DNA of 64,000 nucleotides from an uncultured Bacteroidota bacterium (GTDB taxonomy: Bacteria; Bacteroidota; Bacteroidia; Bacteroidales; P3). The notes beneath the pieces are model-generated. The model saw only the letters and a program-made list of their open reading frames with translations, had not been told where the DNA came from and did no database searches. Made by a program: the position numbers and the translations under genes. The stretch is from assembly GCA_902775135.1 (NCBI GenBank), contig CACYKY010000004.1, positions 80,745-144,744 on the forward strand, written 5' to 3'. Shown one piece after another: positions 18,499 to 27,098 of the stretch; position 1 is the first letter of the stretch; every line of letters starts with the position of its first letter.

Positions 18499-19512
18499 CT
18501 AGAACGACGGGCAACGGATGGCTTTCACCTTCTTTTTGTGCTCAGGCACAGGCAACAGGAAGCCCGCGGTAATCTCGTGCGCTCCGGCGGTGCTGTTGGC
18601 CAGCTTCGACACCGTCACGTCGTAGCTGTAGCCCACCTTGAAGTAGTCCTGCTGCACGCCCACCTGGAAGATGAAGGCATCGGTGTTCTCCGTGCCATGA
18701 CGGAACCACACGCCCACCAGGAAGGGCATCCAGTCAAGGTAGACACCATAGTTGAAGTAGTGGAAGCCGCCCTGATACTGGTACACGATATTGGGCGAGA
18801 TAATGGGCGTGCCAAGGCCGAGCGACGACTGGCGGCGACCCTCTTCAGCCACGTTGATCAGTCCTCCGCCATGCACGGTGAATTTCATCGGCACAGGGTC
18901 GGTGGAATAGAAGGCCACATTGGGTTGCGTCAAGTGCGCGGCGGCAATGCCGGCATACCACTTCGAGCCGTTGACCAAGAGGCCCGCATTGAAGTCGGGG
19001 GTCCACTGGCTCAGCTTGTCCGGAGGCGTGGCTCCCGTGGCATACGAGAAACCCATCTCACGGTCAATCTGGTCGGGGAAACGCAGGTAATCGTCCCAAC
19101 TCAGGTGGGTGTTGACAATCGAGGCCTGCAAGGCAGCACTCATGTAGATGTCGCGGCTGAGCTGGAAACGGAAGGAGTAGATGGCACCCAACGAGTTGGT
19201 AGACAGCGCTCCATGGTCACCCACGCGGTCGGTCATCACTATGAATCCCAAGCCTCCGTGAAGGTCGGGAAAATACTGGTCGTAGGAGGCGGAGACGGTG
19301 GTGAACGCACTCACCAATCCCGGCCACTGGGCACGGTAGGTCAGCGAGATACGGGGCGCCACAGCAGATCCCGCAAAGGCTGGGTTCAGGTAGAGTGGAT
19401 TGGCATAGAACTGGGAGAAGCCCACATCCTGGGCACCCGCCGTCGCACTCAGCAACATCATGGCACCCAAAAATGCATATTTCAGTCTCCTTTTCATTCG
19501 TTTTTCTGACAT
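18499..19512 (-). CDS. PorP/SprF family T9SS outer-membrane protein
   Basis: A 337-residue outer-membrane protein with a signal peptide (cleaved near AGAQ) and the PorP/SprF opening DVGFSQFYANPLYLNPAFAG. Further matches are SASYDQYFPDLHGGLGF, NTHLSWDDYLRFPDQID and a C-terminal barrel with KVGYSYDVTVSKL. These proteins pair with the T9SS trans-envelope complex or with SprB-type adhesins. A second Met at 19497 (MKRRLKYAFLG) is an equally good start. It probably shares a transcript with gldJ, 65 nt downstream. Confidence 0.9.
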   Translation of the reverse strand: MSEKRMKRRLKYAFLGAMMLLSATAGAQDVGFSQFYANPLYLNPAFAGSAVAPRISLTYRAQWPGLVSAFTTVSASYDQYFPDLHGGLGFIVMTDRVGDHGALSTNSLGAIYSFRFQLSRDIYMSAALQASIVNTHLSWDDYLRFPDQIDREMGFSYATGATPPDKLSQWTPDFNAGLLVNGSKWYAGIAAAHLTQPNVAFYSTDPVPMKFTVHGGGLINVAEEGRRQSSLGLGTPIISPNIVYQYQGGFHYFNYGVYLDWMPFLVGVWFRHGTENTDAFIFQVGVQQDYFKVGYSYDVTVSKLANSTAGAHEITAGFLLPVPEHKKKVKAIRCPSF

Positions 19513-19632
19513 ATTATAGGCCTATAATCAAAATGCAATATTACAAAGATTTTTTCAATTGACAATAATTTAAATTAAAAAAAAATGCAACACACATGTT
19601 ATCAGCACAATATTTTTACTCCCCAATGTCCA

Positions 19633-20277
19633 TTAGAGCTTCCAAACAGCGTATTCCACACCGCCGACAGACGCAATTTTGCGGTTTTTGCGTTCCTGCA
19701 TCAGCCGACATCCGTAGTATGTCATGGCGTCGCACTGCCCCTCCGTCGCCACGGTCATCCGCACCTCCTCCAACCCCTCGCACATCGAGAAGGCAGAGAT
19801 GCCGATATGGGTCACCGTCGCCGGCAACACCAGCTCCGTCAGCCCTCGGCAGTAGGCGAAAGCACCCTCGCCGATTTCCCGCAACCCCTCTGCTAACGCC
19901 AAGGTTCTCAAGGCCGTACACCCGCACAACGCCTGCGTGCCGATAGTGACGATGCCCTTGGCCGTCAGGCCGGTCAAACTGTCGCAGCGGTAGAAGGCGT
20001 TCTCCCCCACTCCCACCACCTCGTAATCCACTCCCTCATGCCGCACGCGGTCGGGTATCACCAAGTCACCAACAGGCTTGTTCCCAGCATAATAGGGCCA
20101 CTCCCTCTCGGGGTGGGTAACCATCACCTGCGCCCTCTCCGGCACCATCCGGTAGTAGAGCATCTGTCCGCTGGGGGCAGCGGCGCAGAAATCATACTGT
20201 GCCTGCACCTCCCCGCCTCCCAAAGCGGCAGCCATACAACATGCTATCAGCACTTTAACGACTTTCAATCCTTTCAT
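19633..20277 (-). CDS. Secreted leucine-rich-repeat (BspA-type) protein
   Basis: A 214-residue exported protein with a signal peptide (cleaved near VQAQ) and BspA-like LRR_5 repeats at about residues 75-185 (VGVGENAFYRCDSLTGLTA, IGTQALCGCTALRTLALAEG, IGEGAFAYCRGLTELVLPAT, HIGISAFSMCEGLEEVRM). No T9SS tail follows the repeats. The N-terminal ~65 residues resemble the start of the T9SS cargo at 55425-56672 (PVGDLVIPDRVRHEGVDYEV versus PVGNLHIPSQVNHNGEVYDV). The start at 20277 is favoured because a TATCTTTG element lies at 20299-20306. Confidence 0.78.
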   Translation of the reverse strand: MKGLKVVKVLIACCMAAALGGGEVQAQYDFCAAAPSGQMLYYRMVPERAQVMVTHPEREWPYYAGNKPVGDLVIPDRVRHEGVDYEVVGVGENAFYRCDSLTGLTAKGIVTIGTQALCGCTALRTLALAEGLREIGEGAFAYCRGLTELVLPATVTHIGISAFSMCEGLEEVRMTVATEGQCDAMTYYGCRLMQERKNRKIASVGGVEYAVWKL

Positions 20278-20298
20278 CTTACATCCATTTTCAAATTG

Positions 20299-20306
20299 CA
20301 AAGATA
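20299..20306 (-). promoter_or_regulatory. -7 element (TATCTTTG) of the LRR gene
   Basis: The minus-strand TATCTTTG matches the Bacteroidetes -7 consensus and lies about 22 nt upstream of the Met at 20277. It overlaps the alternative longer start, which argues for the shorter protein. Confidence 0.5.
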
Positions 20307-20346
20307 CAACTTTTTTCCATAAATCAGCTAACCGTAAACCCCAAAA

Positions 20347-20410
20347 ACGGTAAACGGTAAACGGTAAACAGTAAACGGTAAACCAAATATCTATAAACTA
20401 TAAACTAAAA
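20347..20410 (+). repeat. Two heptamer arrays (acggtaa and ctataaa units)
   Basis: Five units acggtaa (the fourth is acagtaa) at 20347-20381, then from 20391 two ctataaa units and a degenerate third. Intergenic; each unit carries TAA in one frame. Confidence 0.9.
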
Positions 20411-20705
20411 AAAAGAGTCACCCCCAAACCCGCGTCAGCATAGAAACCAAATAATCATCAGCAAGAATAAAAACTTTCGTTTCTTCCGTGTATTTAGATG
20501 TTCAGAGTGAACACATAACCGATGTCCTCAATTCGTTAGATTAGTGTGATTCGTGGTCAAAACCCAAAAACCGCGTCAGCCAAAAACCACTCCATCGCAA
20601 GCGAAGCAAGCGATACCTTGTAATAAGAAAATTTCGCTAACCATCATGTTCCATGACATTTAGCGACCTCATCGAAAACAAAAAACACCACCCCCAAAAA
20701 GAAAA
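20411..20705. repeat. Intergenic DNA with dispersed repeat elements, copy 1
   Basis: No gene. It holds two elements found again downstream of the M23 gene in the same order and orientation. Element A is at 20531-20562 (starting attcgttagattagtg and ending gattcgtggtcaaaa; one base differs from 24700-24731). Element B is at 20571-20623 (CCGCGTCAGC, then atcgcaagcgaagcaagcg and ataccttgtaa; compare 24791-24842). A further CCGCGTCAGC lies near 20430. Confidence 0.85.
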
Positions 20706-20737
20706 TTGGCATAATTCGTTTTTATTTTGTATATTTG
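20706..20737 (+). promoter_or_regulatory. Bacteroidetes-type promoter for the LemA-like gene
   Basis: TTGG at 20706-20709 (-33) and TATATTTG at 20730-20737 (-7) with about 20 nt between them. The start codon follows 37 nt downstream. It probably drives the 20774-24540 operon. Confidence 0.75.
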
Positions 20738-20773
20738 CACCTTCGAAAACGAAGGGCAACTTTTTGTAAAAGA

Positions 20774-21283
20774 ATGATTGGTTGGATTATAATCATTATT
20801 TTGCTTCTGGCGCTGTTCCTCATTCCCGTGGGAATAGCCGCCTGGGTACTCTCCATCTACTACAACAAACAGGAAAAAGCGCTGCGCGACGAGGCCGAAG
20901 CACACCGCAAGATCCTCGACGGCACCTACGACCGCATCTGGAACAACATCAAACAGCGCGCAGGCATCCGAGAGGAATACCGCCGCTCCTTCAACGACAT
21001 CTACCCCGACCTGCTCGACCAATCCATTAACAACGAGGTATTTGTCGACTGGATCCTCGAATGCAACCCCGACTTCGACCCCAACGAGTACGTCCCCCTG
21101 CTCGAAAACATCGCCCTCGACCGACAGAAATTCATCTCCCACCAGAGCCGCATGCTCTCCCTCATCAAGGAACACCGCATCCTCGTCTCGGGCATCCCCG
21201 CCAAATGGCTCATCCACGACTGCTCCGCCATCCAGTATGTGCCCATGGACACCGAATTTGCCCGCTGGGGTCGCCGTCTCTAA
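20774..21283 (+). CDS. LemA-like single-pass membrane protein
   Basis: A 169-residue protein: N-terminal transmembrane helix (MIGWIIIIILLLALFLIPVG) followed by a helical cytoplasmic or periplasmic domain. The topology and size, with a helix starting YNKQEKALRDEAEAH and later LLENIALDRQKFISHQSRM, resemble the LemA family, but the LemA N-terminal motif is not clear and a divergent family is possible. Function unknown. First gene of a unit with the fucosidase (18-nt gap) and the M23 peptidase. Confidence 0.5.
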   Translation: MIGWIIIIILLLALFLIPVGIAAWVLSIYYNKQEKALRDEAEAHRKILDGTYDRIWNNIKQRAGIREEYRRSFNDIYPDLLDQSINNEVFVDWILECNPDFDPNEYVPLLENIALDRQKFISHQSRMLSLIKEHRILVSGIPAKWLIHDCSAIQYVPMDTEFARWGRRL

Positions 21284-21301
21284 CCGATAGCAAGCGCCCC
21301 T

Positions 21302-22795
21302 ATGAAACATCCTTCCCTCCGCCTGCTGCTCGTCGCATCTCTCACCCTCGCGATGGCATGCTCCCCAGCCGTCATCGAGCCTTTCGGCCCCACCCCCACA
21401 CCCCAGCAGGTGGCGTGGCAACGCATGGAAATCAACATGTTCTGCCATTTCGGACCCAACACCTTCAGCGGCGCCGAATGGGGCGACGGCACCGAGCCCG
21501 AAGACCTCTTCAACCCCCGCGCCCTCGATTGCTCCCAGTGGGTCGACGTGGCCGAAGCCGCCGGCATGAAGGGCATCATCCTCACCGCCAAACACCACGA
21601 CGGCTTCTGCCTCTGGCCGTCGCAGCAAAGCACTCACACCGTGGCCTCTAGCCTCTGGCGTAAGGGCAAGGGCGACGTGCTGCGCGAGTTCACCGACGCC
21701 TGCCGCGGAAGGGTCAAGGCCGGCGTCTACATCTCCCCCTGGGATCGCAACCACCCCGCCTACGGCTCCGAGGCCTACAACGACGTGTTCGTCAACACCC
21801 TCCGCGAGGTGCACTCCACCTACGGACCCCTCTTCGAACAATGGTTCGACGGCGCCTGCGGCGAAGGCCCCAACGGCAAGAAACAGCACTACGACTGGCC
21901 TCGCTTCTTGCAAACCATGCACACACTCAACCCCCTCGCCATCATCTTCAGCGACATCGGCCCCGGATGCCGCTGGGTGGGCAACGAGGAAGGGCGCGCC
22001 GGCGACACCTGCTGGAGCACCCTCAACACCCATGGCGCCACTCCCTCCGACAACAAGCCCTCCCCCGCCGAACTCCAAACCGGCCACGCCCCCCTTTCCA
22101 CAAAAAGACTTTCCACCCAAGAACTTTCCACCCAAAGACTTTCCACTTTCCACTTTCCACTTTCCACTCTCCACTGGGTCCCCGCCGAAGTCGACGTCAG
22201 CATCCGCCCCGGTTGGTTCTGGCACCCAGACGAGCACCCCAAGAGCGTCGACGAGCTCATGGAGATCTATTTCAACTCCGTGGGTCGCAACGGCTTGCTG
22301 CTGCTCAACGTGCCTCCCGACACCAACGGACGCATCTGCCCCGAGGACTCCCTACGGCTCATCGAGTTCCGCCGCGAACGCGACCGCATCTTCAGCCGCG
22401 ACCTCGCCGCTGGCGCCGAGGTCCACGCCTGGCACAAGCCTGGCCATCAGGCCAAAAACGTCCTCGACACCAACTACCACACCTTCTGGGCAGCCACAGC
22501 CAAGGAGGCCGAGCTCACCATGGAGCTCGACTCCCTCACCGAGTTCGACATCATCGTCATCCAGGAGTACATCCCCCTGGGGCAACGCATCACCAGCGTC
22601 AACCTCCTGCTCGACCCCGGCGACGGCCTCTACTCCTACTCCCTCAGCGACCATCCCCTCTGCTCCACAGTGGGTTACAAGCGCATCATCCGCCTTCCCC
22701 AGCCCGTGCGCTGGCGCAAGCTGGTCTTCCAGTTCCAGGGGATGGCACCCCCCGTCATCAACCGCATAGCCCTCTTTAATTCCCACGCCCAATGA
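21302..22795 (+). CDS. Alpha-L-fucosidase, GH29 lipoprotein with repeat insertion
   Basis: A 497-residue lipoprotein (lipobox AMAC, Cys20) of glycoside hydrolase family 29. Seen: FCHFGPNTFSGAEWGDG near the start, ILTAKHHDGFCLWPS (about 97-111), and FEQWFDGACGEG with the expected nucleophile Asp183. The family releases terminal L-fucose from glycans such as mucin; a C-terminal beta-sandwich (about 390-497, NVLDTNYHTFWAA) resembles a carbohydrate-binding F5/8-type domain. Residues about 265-292 (PLSTKRLSTQELSTQRLST and on) are encoded by a 15-/7-nt array between the conserved segments WSTLNTHG and WVPAEVDVSIRPGWF, so they interrupt the catalytic domain. The stop overlaps the next start (ATGA). 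Confidence 0.88.
   Translation: MKHPSLRLLLVASLTLAMACSPAVIEPFGPTPTPQQVAWQRMEINMFCHFGPNTFSGAEWGDGTEPEDLFNPRALDCSQWVDVAEAAGMKGIILTAKHHDGFCLWPSQQSTHTVASSLWRKGKGDVLREFTDACRGRVKAGVYISPWDRNHPAYGSEAYNDVFVNTLREVHSTYGPLFEQWFDGACGEGPNGKKQHYDWPRFLQTMHTLNPLAIIFSDIGPGCRWVGNEEGRAGDTCWSTLNTHGATPSDNKPSPAELQTGHAPLSTKRLSTQELSTQRLSTFHFPLSTLHWVPAEVDVSIRPGWFWHPDEHPKSVDELMEIYFNSVGRNGLLLLNVPPDTNGRICPEDSLRLIEFRRERDRIFSRDLAAGAEVHAWHKPGHQAKNVLDTNYHTFWAATAKEAELTMELDSLTEFDIIVIQEYIPLGQRITSVNLLLDPGDGLYSYSLSDHPLCSTVGYKRIIRLPQPVRWRKLVFQFQGMAPPVINRIALFNSHAQ
22094..22175 (+). repeat. 15-nt and 7-nt array inside the fucosidase gene
   Basis: Three 15-nt units (ctttccacaaaaaga, ctttccacccaagaa, ctttccacccaaaga), then ctttccac and four 7-nt units (tttccac x3, tctccac). 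The long unit is the short one plus an 8-nt A-rich tail. No stop codon occurs in any forward frame. Confidence 0.93.
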
Positions 22796-24540
22796 AACAC
22801 CTTGTCCACATACTGCTCTGCGCAAGCCTCCTTTTCCACCTTTCCCCCTCCACAAAAGAACTTTCCACAAAAGAACTTTCCACTCAAAGCCTTTCCACTC
22901 AAGAACTTTCCGTTTTCAATTTTCAATTTTCATTTTTCAATTTTCCACTTTCCACTCAAAGACCTTCCCTCCCCCAGAACTATTTCCGCCTGCCGCTCGA
23001 CGGTGACATCGGCCTCTCCGCCACCTTCGCCGAGATACGCCTCAACCACTTCCACGCCGGCCTCGACATCCGCACCGGCGGCGACATCGGCAAGCCCGTC
23101 TACGCCGTCGCCGACGGCTACGTGTGCGGCGTACGCATCTCGCCCTGGGGCGGCGGCAAAATCCTCTACCTCAAGCACCCCAACGGCTACTCCTCCGTCT
23201 ATATGCACCTCGACGGCTACGCCGGCGACATCGCCCGCTATGTGGAACGCGAGCAATACAAAGACCACAGCTACAGCCTCGTGCGCGACATCCCCGAGGG
23301 TCTCCTGCCCGTCAAGAAAGGACAACTCATCGCCTATAGCGGCAACTCCGGCGGCAGCGCCGGACCCCACCTCCACTTCGAGCTCCGCATGGGCGGCCGC
23401 ACCATCAACCCCCTCCTCTTCGGACTCCCCTACTCCGACAACATCAACCCCACCCTCCGCGGCATACGCCTCTACCCCGACAACGGCGACCCCCTGCCCC
23501 TGGGCAAGGAGGACGAGGTCAGCGTCGCCGGACCCTTCTACCTGGGCATCTACGCCACCGACGCCGCTCCGGGCTCCACCTCCCGCAACGGCATCGACCA
23601 CATCGACATCCACGTCGACGGCACCCTCTTCTTCCGCTACACCACCCAGGCCTTCCCCCTCGACAGCAGCCGCTCTTCCAACGCCATCATCGACTTCCCC
23701 CACTACCTGCGCACCCGCGAGCCCTACCTCCTCACCCGCTCCCTCCCGGGGGCCCAGGGCGAATGGATACCCGTCTGCCGCGGCGACGGCAAGCTGCGCT
23801 TCGCCGAAGGCTCCCTCCACAGCATCAAGGTCACCGTCTACGACATCCGCGGCAACCTCGCCGAGCGCTCCTTCAGCGTCCGCGCGCTGCCGCCCCTGCC
23901 ACCTGCCGAAAGCCCCGCTGAGCGCGGCACCTACCCCGTAGAGTATGCCCGCCCACTCAAGGTCAACGGCGAGCAGATGCGCCTCGTCCTGCCCGCCAAC
24001 ACCCTCTATGCCAACGACCGCCTGCGTCTCCTCAGCACCCCCTCCTCCCTCTACCCCTCGCCACTCTGCACCGTCGAACCCACCGTCAACGCCCTGCCGC
24101 CCAACAAGACCTACACCCTCTCCATCAAGGCCGCTGAGGCCTCCGACAAAGCCGTCATCGTGCGTGTCGACGGCAAGAAAGAATCGGCCTACGCCACCCG
24201 CCGCGAGGGCTACTGGTACACCGCCGACGTGCGCGACTTCGGACTCTTCGCCGTCACCCTCGACACCACGCCGCCACGCATCGCACCCGCCAACTTCAAG
24301 GACGGCGGTCGACTCAAAGGCAACACCATCAGGGTGAAAATCAGCGACAACCTCAGCGGCATCAACACCTACCATTGCTACCTCAACGGCACATGGATCC
24401 TGGCCGAATACGACGGCAAGAGCGCCACCCTCACCATCAATGCCGGCACCAAACTCAAAGCCGGCCGCAACACCCTCCGCGTCGACCTCTCCGACCTCGC
24501 CAACAACACCGCCTCCGCCCTCTTCACCCTCACCCAATAA
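22792..24540 (+). CDS. M23-family peptidoglycan endopeptidase-like protein with repeat insertion
   Basis: A 582-residue exported protein. A signal peptide (MKHLVHILLCASLLFHL) is followed directly by array-encoded sequence (residues about 14-57: STKELSTKELSTQSLSTQEL, then Phe-rich residues). The M23 (lysostaphin/LytM) domain comes next with HFHAGLDIRTGG (His88, Asp92), GGGKILYLKHPNGYSSVYMHL and GPHLHFELR (His193, His195), so all zinc ligands are present. The last ~350 residues are beta-sandwich-like and may bind the cell wall. It starts inside the fucosidase stop codon, indicating coupled translation. Confidence 0.87.
   Translation: MKHLVHILLCASLLFHLSPSTKELSTKELSTQSLSTQELSVFNFQFSFFNFPLSTQRPSLPQNYFRLPLDGDIGLSATFAEIRLNHFHAGLDIRTGGDIGKPVYAVADGYVCGVRISPWGGGKILYLKHPNGYSSVYMHLDGYAGDIARYVEREQYKDHSYSLVRDIPEGLLPVKKGQLIAYSGNSGGSAGPHLHFELRMGGRTINPLLFGLPYSDNINPTLRGIRLYPDNGDPLPLGKEDEVSVAGPFYLGIYATDAAPGSTSRNGIDHIDIHVDGTLFFRYTTQAFPLDSSRSSNAIIDFPHYLRTREPYLLTRSLPGAQGEWIPVCRGDGKLRFAEGSLHSIKVTVYDIRGNLAERSFSVRALPPLPPAESPAERGTYPVEYARPLKVNGEQMRLVLPANTLYANDRLRLLSTPSSLYPSPLCTVEPTVNALPPNKTYTLSIKAAEASDKAVIVRVDGKKESAYATRREGYWYTADVRDFGLFAVTLDTTPPRIAPANFKDGGRLKGNTIRVKISDNLSGINTYHCYLNGTWILAEYDGKSATLTINAGTKLKAGRNTLRVDLSDLANNTASALFTLTQ
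22831..22964 (+). repeat. 15-nt and 7-nt array at the 5' end of the M23 gene
   Basis: A degenerate start (22831-22860), then 15-nt units at 22861, 22876, 22891 and 22906 (ctttccacaaaagaa, ctttccactcaaagc, ctttccactcaagaa, ctttccgttttcaat). Five 7-nt units follow at 22921-22955 (tttcaat, tttcatt, tttcaat, tttccac, tttccac), ending in tcaaagacc. It shares 15-nt units with the fucosidase array about 700 nt upstream. It encodes the linker between signal peptide and enzyme. Confidence 0.93.
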
Positions 24541-24946
24541 CCCGAAGCCCAAGTCGCTGAGTGGCTGAGTGGCTAAGTAGCGGATGGAATTTGCCCTGAA
24601 AGGGCATCATAACCTAGCACAGGGCCTCGGCCCTGTGTAAACGCGATACCCTTTTCATATCCCCGCCCCTGTAGGGGGCACATAACAAAATGTCCGTCCA
24701 TTCGTTAGATTAGTGCGATTCGTGGTCAAAATCAAAAAACCACGCAAAACAAAATAACTATTAACTATTATCTATTAACTAAAAAAAGCCCCGCGTCAGC
24801 AGAAAAAAAACTCATCGCAAGCGAAGCAAGCGATACCTTGTAAAAAATTTACAAGATTTACCAGATTTCGTGAGCGAAGCAAGCAGGAGACCCAAGACCG
24901 CGCCAGCCCCCAACTATTAACTATTATCTATTAACTATTAACTAAA
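24541..24946. repeat. Gene-free DNA packed with repeats after the M23 gene
   Basis: No gene. In order: octamer array ctgagtgg x3 (24557-24580), the reverse complement of the murF unit. Then three perfect dyads (tgccctgaaagggca 24592-24606; cacagggcctcggccctgtg 24618-24637; gcccctgtagggggc 24665-24679). Then element A (24700-24731), heptamers taactat (24755-24782), element B with CCGCGTCAGC (24791-24842), and a second copy of the taactat array (24911-24945). Confidence 0.88.
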
Positions 24947-24970
24947 AAGGGCGGCCCCAGGGCCGCCCTT
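24943..24970 (-). terminator. Intrinsic terminator of rocD
   Basis: The minus strand reads AAGGGCGGCCC, a short CT/GG loop, then GGGCCGCCCTT and a T-run that continues into the heptamer array. It lies 8 nt after the rocD stop. Confidence 0.88.
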
Positions 24971-24977
24971 GATCAGT

Positions 24978-26198
24978 TCATTCAAACGACTTGATAGCTT
25001 CCTTGATCAGCTCCATGGCCTCGCGAAGCTGTGCCTCTGTGATGCACAGCGGGGGAGCGAAGCGGATGATATGCTGGTGGGTGGGCTTGGCAAGCACGCC
25101 GAGGTCGCGCATCTTCAGGCACACATCCCATGCCTCCTTGCCGTTGTGGGGCTTGATGATGATGGCGTTCAGCAGACCCTTGCCGCGCACCTTCTCGATC
25201 ATCGGACTCTTGAAGTTGCTCATCTCCTCGCGGAAGATCTTACCCAGACGGTCGGCGTTCTCCATCAGGTGCTCCTCTTTGATCACCTGCAGGGCGGCGA
25301 TACTGACCTTGGCGGCGATGGGGTTGCCACCGAAGGTGGAACCGTGCTCGCCGGGCTTGATATTCAGCATGATGTCGTCGTCGGCCAGCACGGCGCTCAC
25401 GGGCATCACGCCGCCACCCAGGGCCTTGCCCAGGATCAGGATGTCGGGACGCACGCCCTCGTGGTCGCAGGCGAGCATCTTACCCGTACGGGCGATACCG
25501 CACTGCACCTCGTCGGCCATGAACAGCACATTGTATTTCTTGCAGATATCGTAGCATTTCTTCAGGTAGCCCTCGTCGGGGACATACACGCCGGCCTCAC
25601 CCTGGATGGGCTCCAGCAGGAAGCCTGCCACCTCCTTGCCGTGTTCGGCGAGGCATTTCTCAAGGGCGTCGGGATCGTTATAGGGGATGCGGAGGAAGCC
25701 GGGGGTCATGGGACCGTAGTTGGCGTAGCTCTCCGGGTCGTTGCTCATGGTGATGATGGTGATGGTGCGGCCGTGGAAGTTACCCTCGCAGCAGACGATC
25801 TTCACCTTGTCGTTGGGGATACCTTTCTTCACCACACCCCAGCGGCGGGCAAGCTTCAGGCCTGTCTCGTCGGCTTCGGCGCCGGTGTTCATGGGCAGCA
25901 CCTTGTCGTAGCCGAAATACTCGGTGACATATTTCTCCCACTCGCCGAGGCAGTCATTGTAGAAAGCGCGGCTGCTGAGGGTCAGCAGGTGGGCCTGGTC
26001 GCACATGGCCTTGACAATCTTCGGGTGGCAGTGGCCTTGGTTGACAGCGCTGTAGGCCGAGAGGAAGTCGAAATACTTCTTTCCCTCGCAGTCCCACACG
26101 AAAGCGCCCTCACCCTTGGCGAGAACGACGGGCAGCGGATGATAGTTATGGGCGCCGTATTTGGCTTCCATCTCCATGAATTGTTCTGATTTTGTCAT
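24978..26198 (-). CDS. rocD: Ornithine--oxo-acid aminotransferase
   Basis: This PLP enzyme moves the delta-amino group of ornithine to 2-oxoglutarate, giving glutamate semialdehyde (link between arginine and proline). The 406-residue protein is a class-III aminotransferase: [59 protein letters not shown], and the PLP Lys in [14 protein letters not shown] (about 257). [11 protein letters not shown] follows. NHYHPLPVV near the start is typical of RocD over acetylornithine enzymes. It is a single-gene unit with its own promoter and terminator. Confidence 0.95.
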   Translation of the reverse strand: MTKSEQFMEMEAKYGAHNYHPLPVVLAKGEGAFVWDCEGKKYFDFLSAYSAVNQGHCHPKIVKAMCDQAHLLTLSSRAFYNDCLGEWEKYVTEYFGYDKVLPMNTGAEADETGLKLARRWGVVKKGIPNDKVKIVCCEGNFHGRTITIITMSNDPESYANYGPMTPGFLRIPYNDPDALEKCLAEHGKEVAGFLLEPIQGEAGVYVPDEGYLKKCYDICKKYNVLFMADEVQCGIARTGKMLACDHEGVRPDILILGKALGGGVMPVSAVLADDDIMLNIKPGEHGSTFGGNPIAAKVSIAALQVIKEEHLMENADRLGKIFREEMSNFKSPMIEKVRGKGLLNAIIIKPHNGKEAWDVCLKMRDLGVLAKPTHQHIIRFAPPLCITEAQLREAMELIKEAIKSFE

Positions 26199-26245
26199 AG
26201 TTATAATGTTTTTGTTGTATAAATATTTGTATCCTTATCGGACTG

Positions 26246-26279
26246 CAAATATACACATTATTTTTAAATATACACAAAA
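26246..26279 (-). promoter_or_regulatory. Bacteroidetes-type promoter of rocD
   Basis: On the minus strand TTTTG (26275-26279) is followed after 21 nt by TATATTTG (26246-26253). The start codon is 48 nt downstream. Confidence 0.75.
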
Positions 26280-26360
26280 TATTTTTGAACAGGCATGTTT
26301 GTCGGGAGAAGTTGCTATAGGCCATGTCTCCTTCGGAGCCAGGCAGAGGTGGGCGTTAGG

Positions 26361-26404
26361 TCGGAGTTGACTCGGAGTTGACTCGGAGTTGACTCGGAGT
26401 TTGC
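26361..26404 (+). repeat. 11-nt tandem array
   Basis: Three exact units tcggagttgac (26361-26393) plus a degenerate fourth. It abuts the broken end of the remnant at 26428-26631. Confidence 0.93.
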
Positions 26405-26427
26405 TCCAGCCCTCTGCTCAGGGCCAT

Positions 26428-26631
26428 TTAGCCACAAATTTCCTTCCAGGAGAGGTCCGGATACTGAAATTCAGAACCGCTCATGTGAGCTCCCAGGACG
26501 GGGAAAAGCATCGGAACGAGGGGTTCATGCATGTCTTTTGAGGCCTGAGAGAGGAGAATTTGGATACATTCTGTCCCTTTTCCGAGGTGTGGCATCTTGG
26601 GTGCCGAGGTTTTGGTGATGTCGTATTTCAT
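26428..26631 (-). pseudogene. N-terminal fragment of a possible mobile-element primase/helicase (DUF3987-like)
   Basis: The coding-like stretch MKYDITKTSAPKMPHLGKGT continues through LLSQASKDMHEPLVPMLFPV and ends at YPDLSWKEICG followed by a stop codon. The segment reads like the start of large DUF3987/VirE-type proteins found on Bacteroidetes mobile elements, where the chain would continue into a Walker A region. That assignment is from memory and uncertain. The frame is open upstream to 26715, but that part runs through an inverted-repeat arm. What is left is about 68 residues, far too short for such a protein, hence a remnant. Confidence 0.45.
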
Positions 26632-26671
26632 TGTTTGATTGCTTTTTAGGTGAGAATTAACTTTTGAAAGA

Positions 26672-26820
26672 GCGTTCCGTTCCGGTTGTTCCGGTTGTTT
26701 TTTAAGGGGTATCACTTTTTTCGATTTCTTTTATATATTATTAATTATTAATTAGTTATAATATATAAGAAGGGGATTGGGCATACCTTTTTTTTAATCG
26801 GAACAACCGGAACGGAACGC
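26672..26820. repeat. Perfect 22-bp inverted repeat around a 105-nt AT-rich spacer
   Basis: The left arm 26672-26693 (gcgttccgttccggttg, then ttccg) is the exact reverse complement of the right arm 26799-26820. The spacer 26694-26798 is very AT-rich (ttatatattattaattatta, ataatatataag) and holds no gene. The arms contain smaller internal repeats of ttccgg. No TAnnTTTG promoter is seen in the spacer. Confidence 0.93.
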
Positions 26821-26831
26821 ATTGGGTTTGA

Positions 26832-27098
26832 TTAGATGGTTGATAAATACTTCATTCTATGAGGCTTATAGAGTTTTCGGTAGGACTTGAGGAAAGAGAG
26901 GATGGAGAGATGTTCATCGCGTAGCATGCTCACTATGAGGATTTTGCCGTAGCGCTTGGGAAACCGGAACTGGAATATGATACTTTTTTTGGTTTCCTTG
27001 ACCTCGCCGTGGGGGGTGCGGAAGAGCGTTTTGTAGCGGTGGCCGGAGTCGGAGGCGTAGGGGTGGAAGGAGGAGGTACCGTTGTCGAGGGTCTCCAT
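26832..27098 (-). pseudogene. Unrecognised remnant
   Basis: An open stretch of 88 codons (METLDNGTSSFHPYASDSGH ... KPHRMKYLSTI) whose composition looks protein-like but matches no family I know. Its first codon lies exactly where the upstream RecQ-type remnant loses its frame, so it is probably a piece brought next to it by deletion. It could be a real small gene, but there is no promoter or clear leader. Confidence 0.35.

Noticed and set aside
22930..24552. Minus-strand open frame opposite the M23 peptidase
   Set aside because: Gly/Val/Glu/Asp-rich antisense frame of a gene with complete M23 motifs.
24755..24945. Possible CRISPR-like array (two repeat arrays with a spacer)
   Set aside because: Units are 7 nt with no regular spacers and no cas genes are present; it is a pair of short tandem arrays.
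26672..26820. Invertible promoter of the Bacteroides type
   Set aside because: The arms fit, but no TAnnTTTG element is seen in the spacer and no recombinase gene is nearby, so only the inverted repeat is reported.
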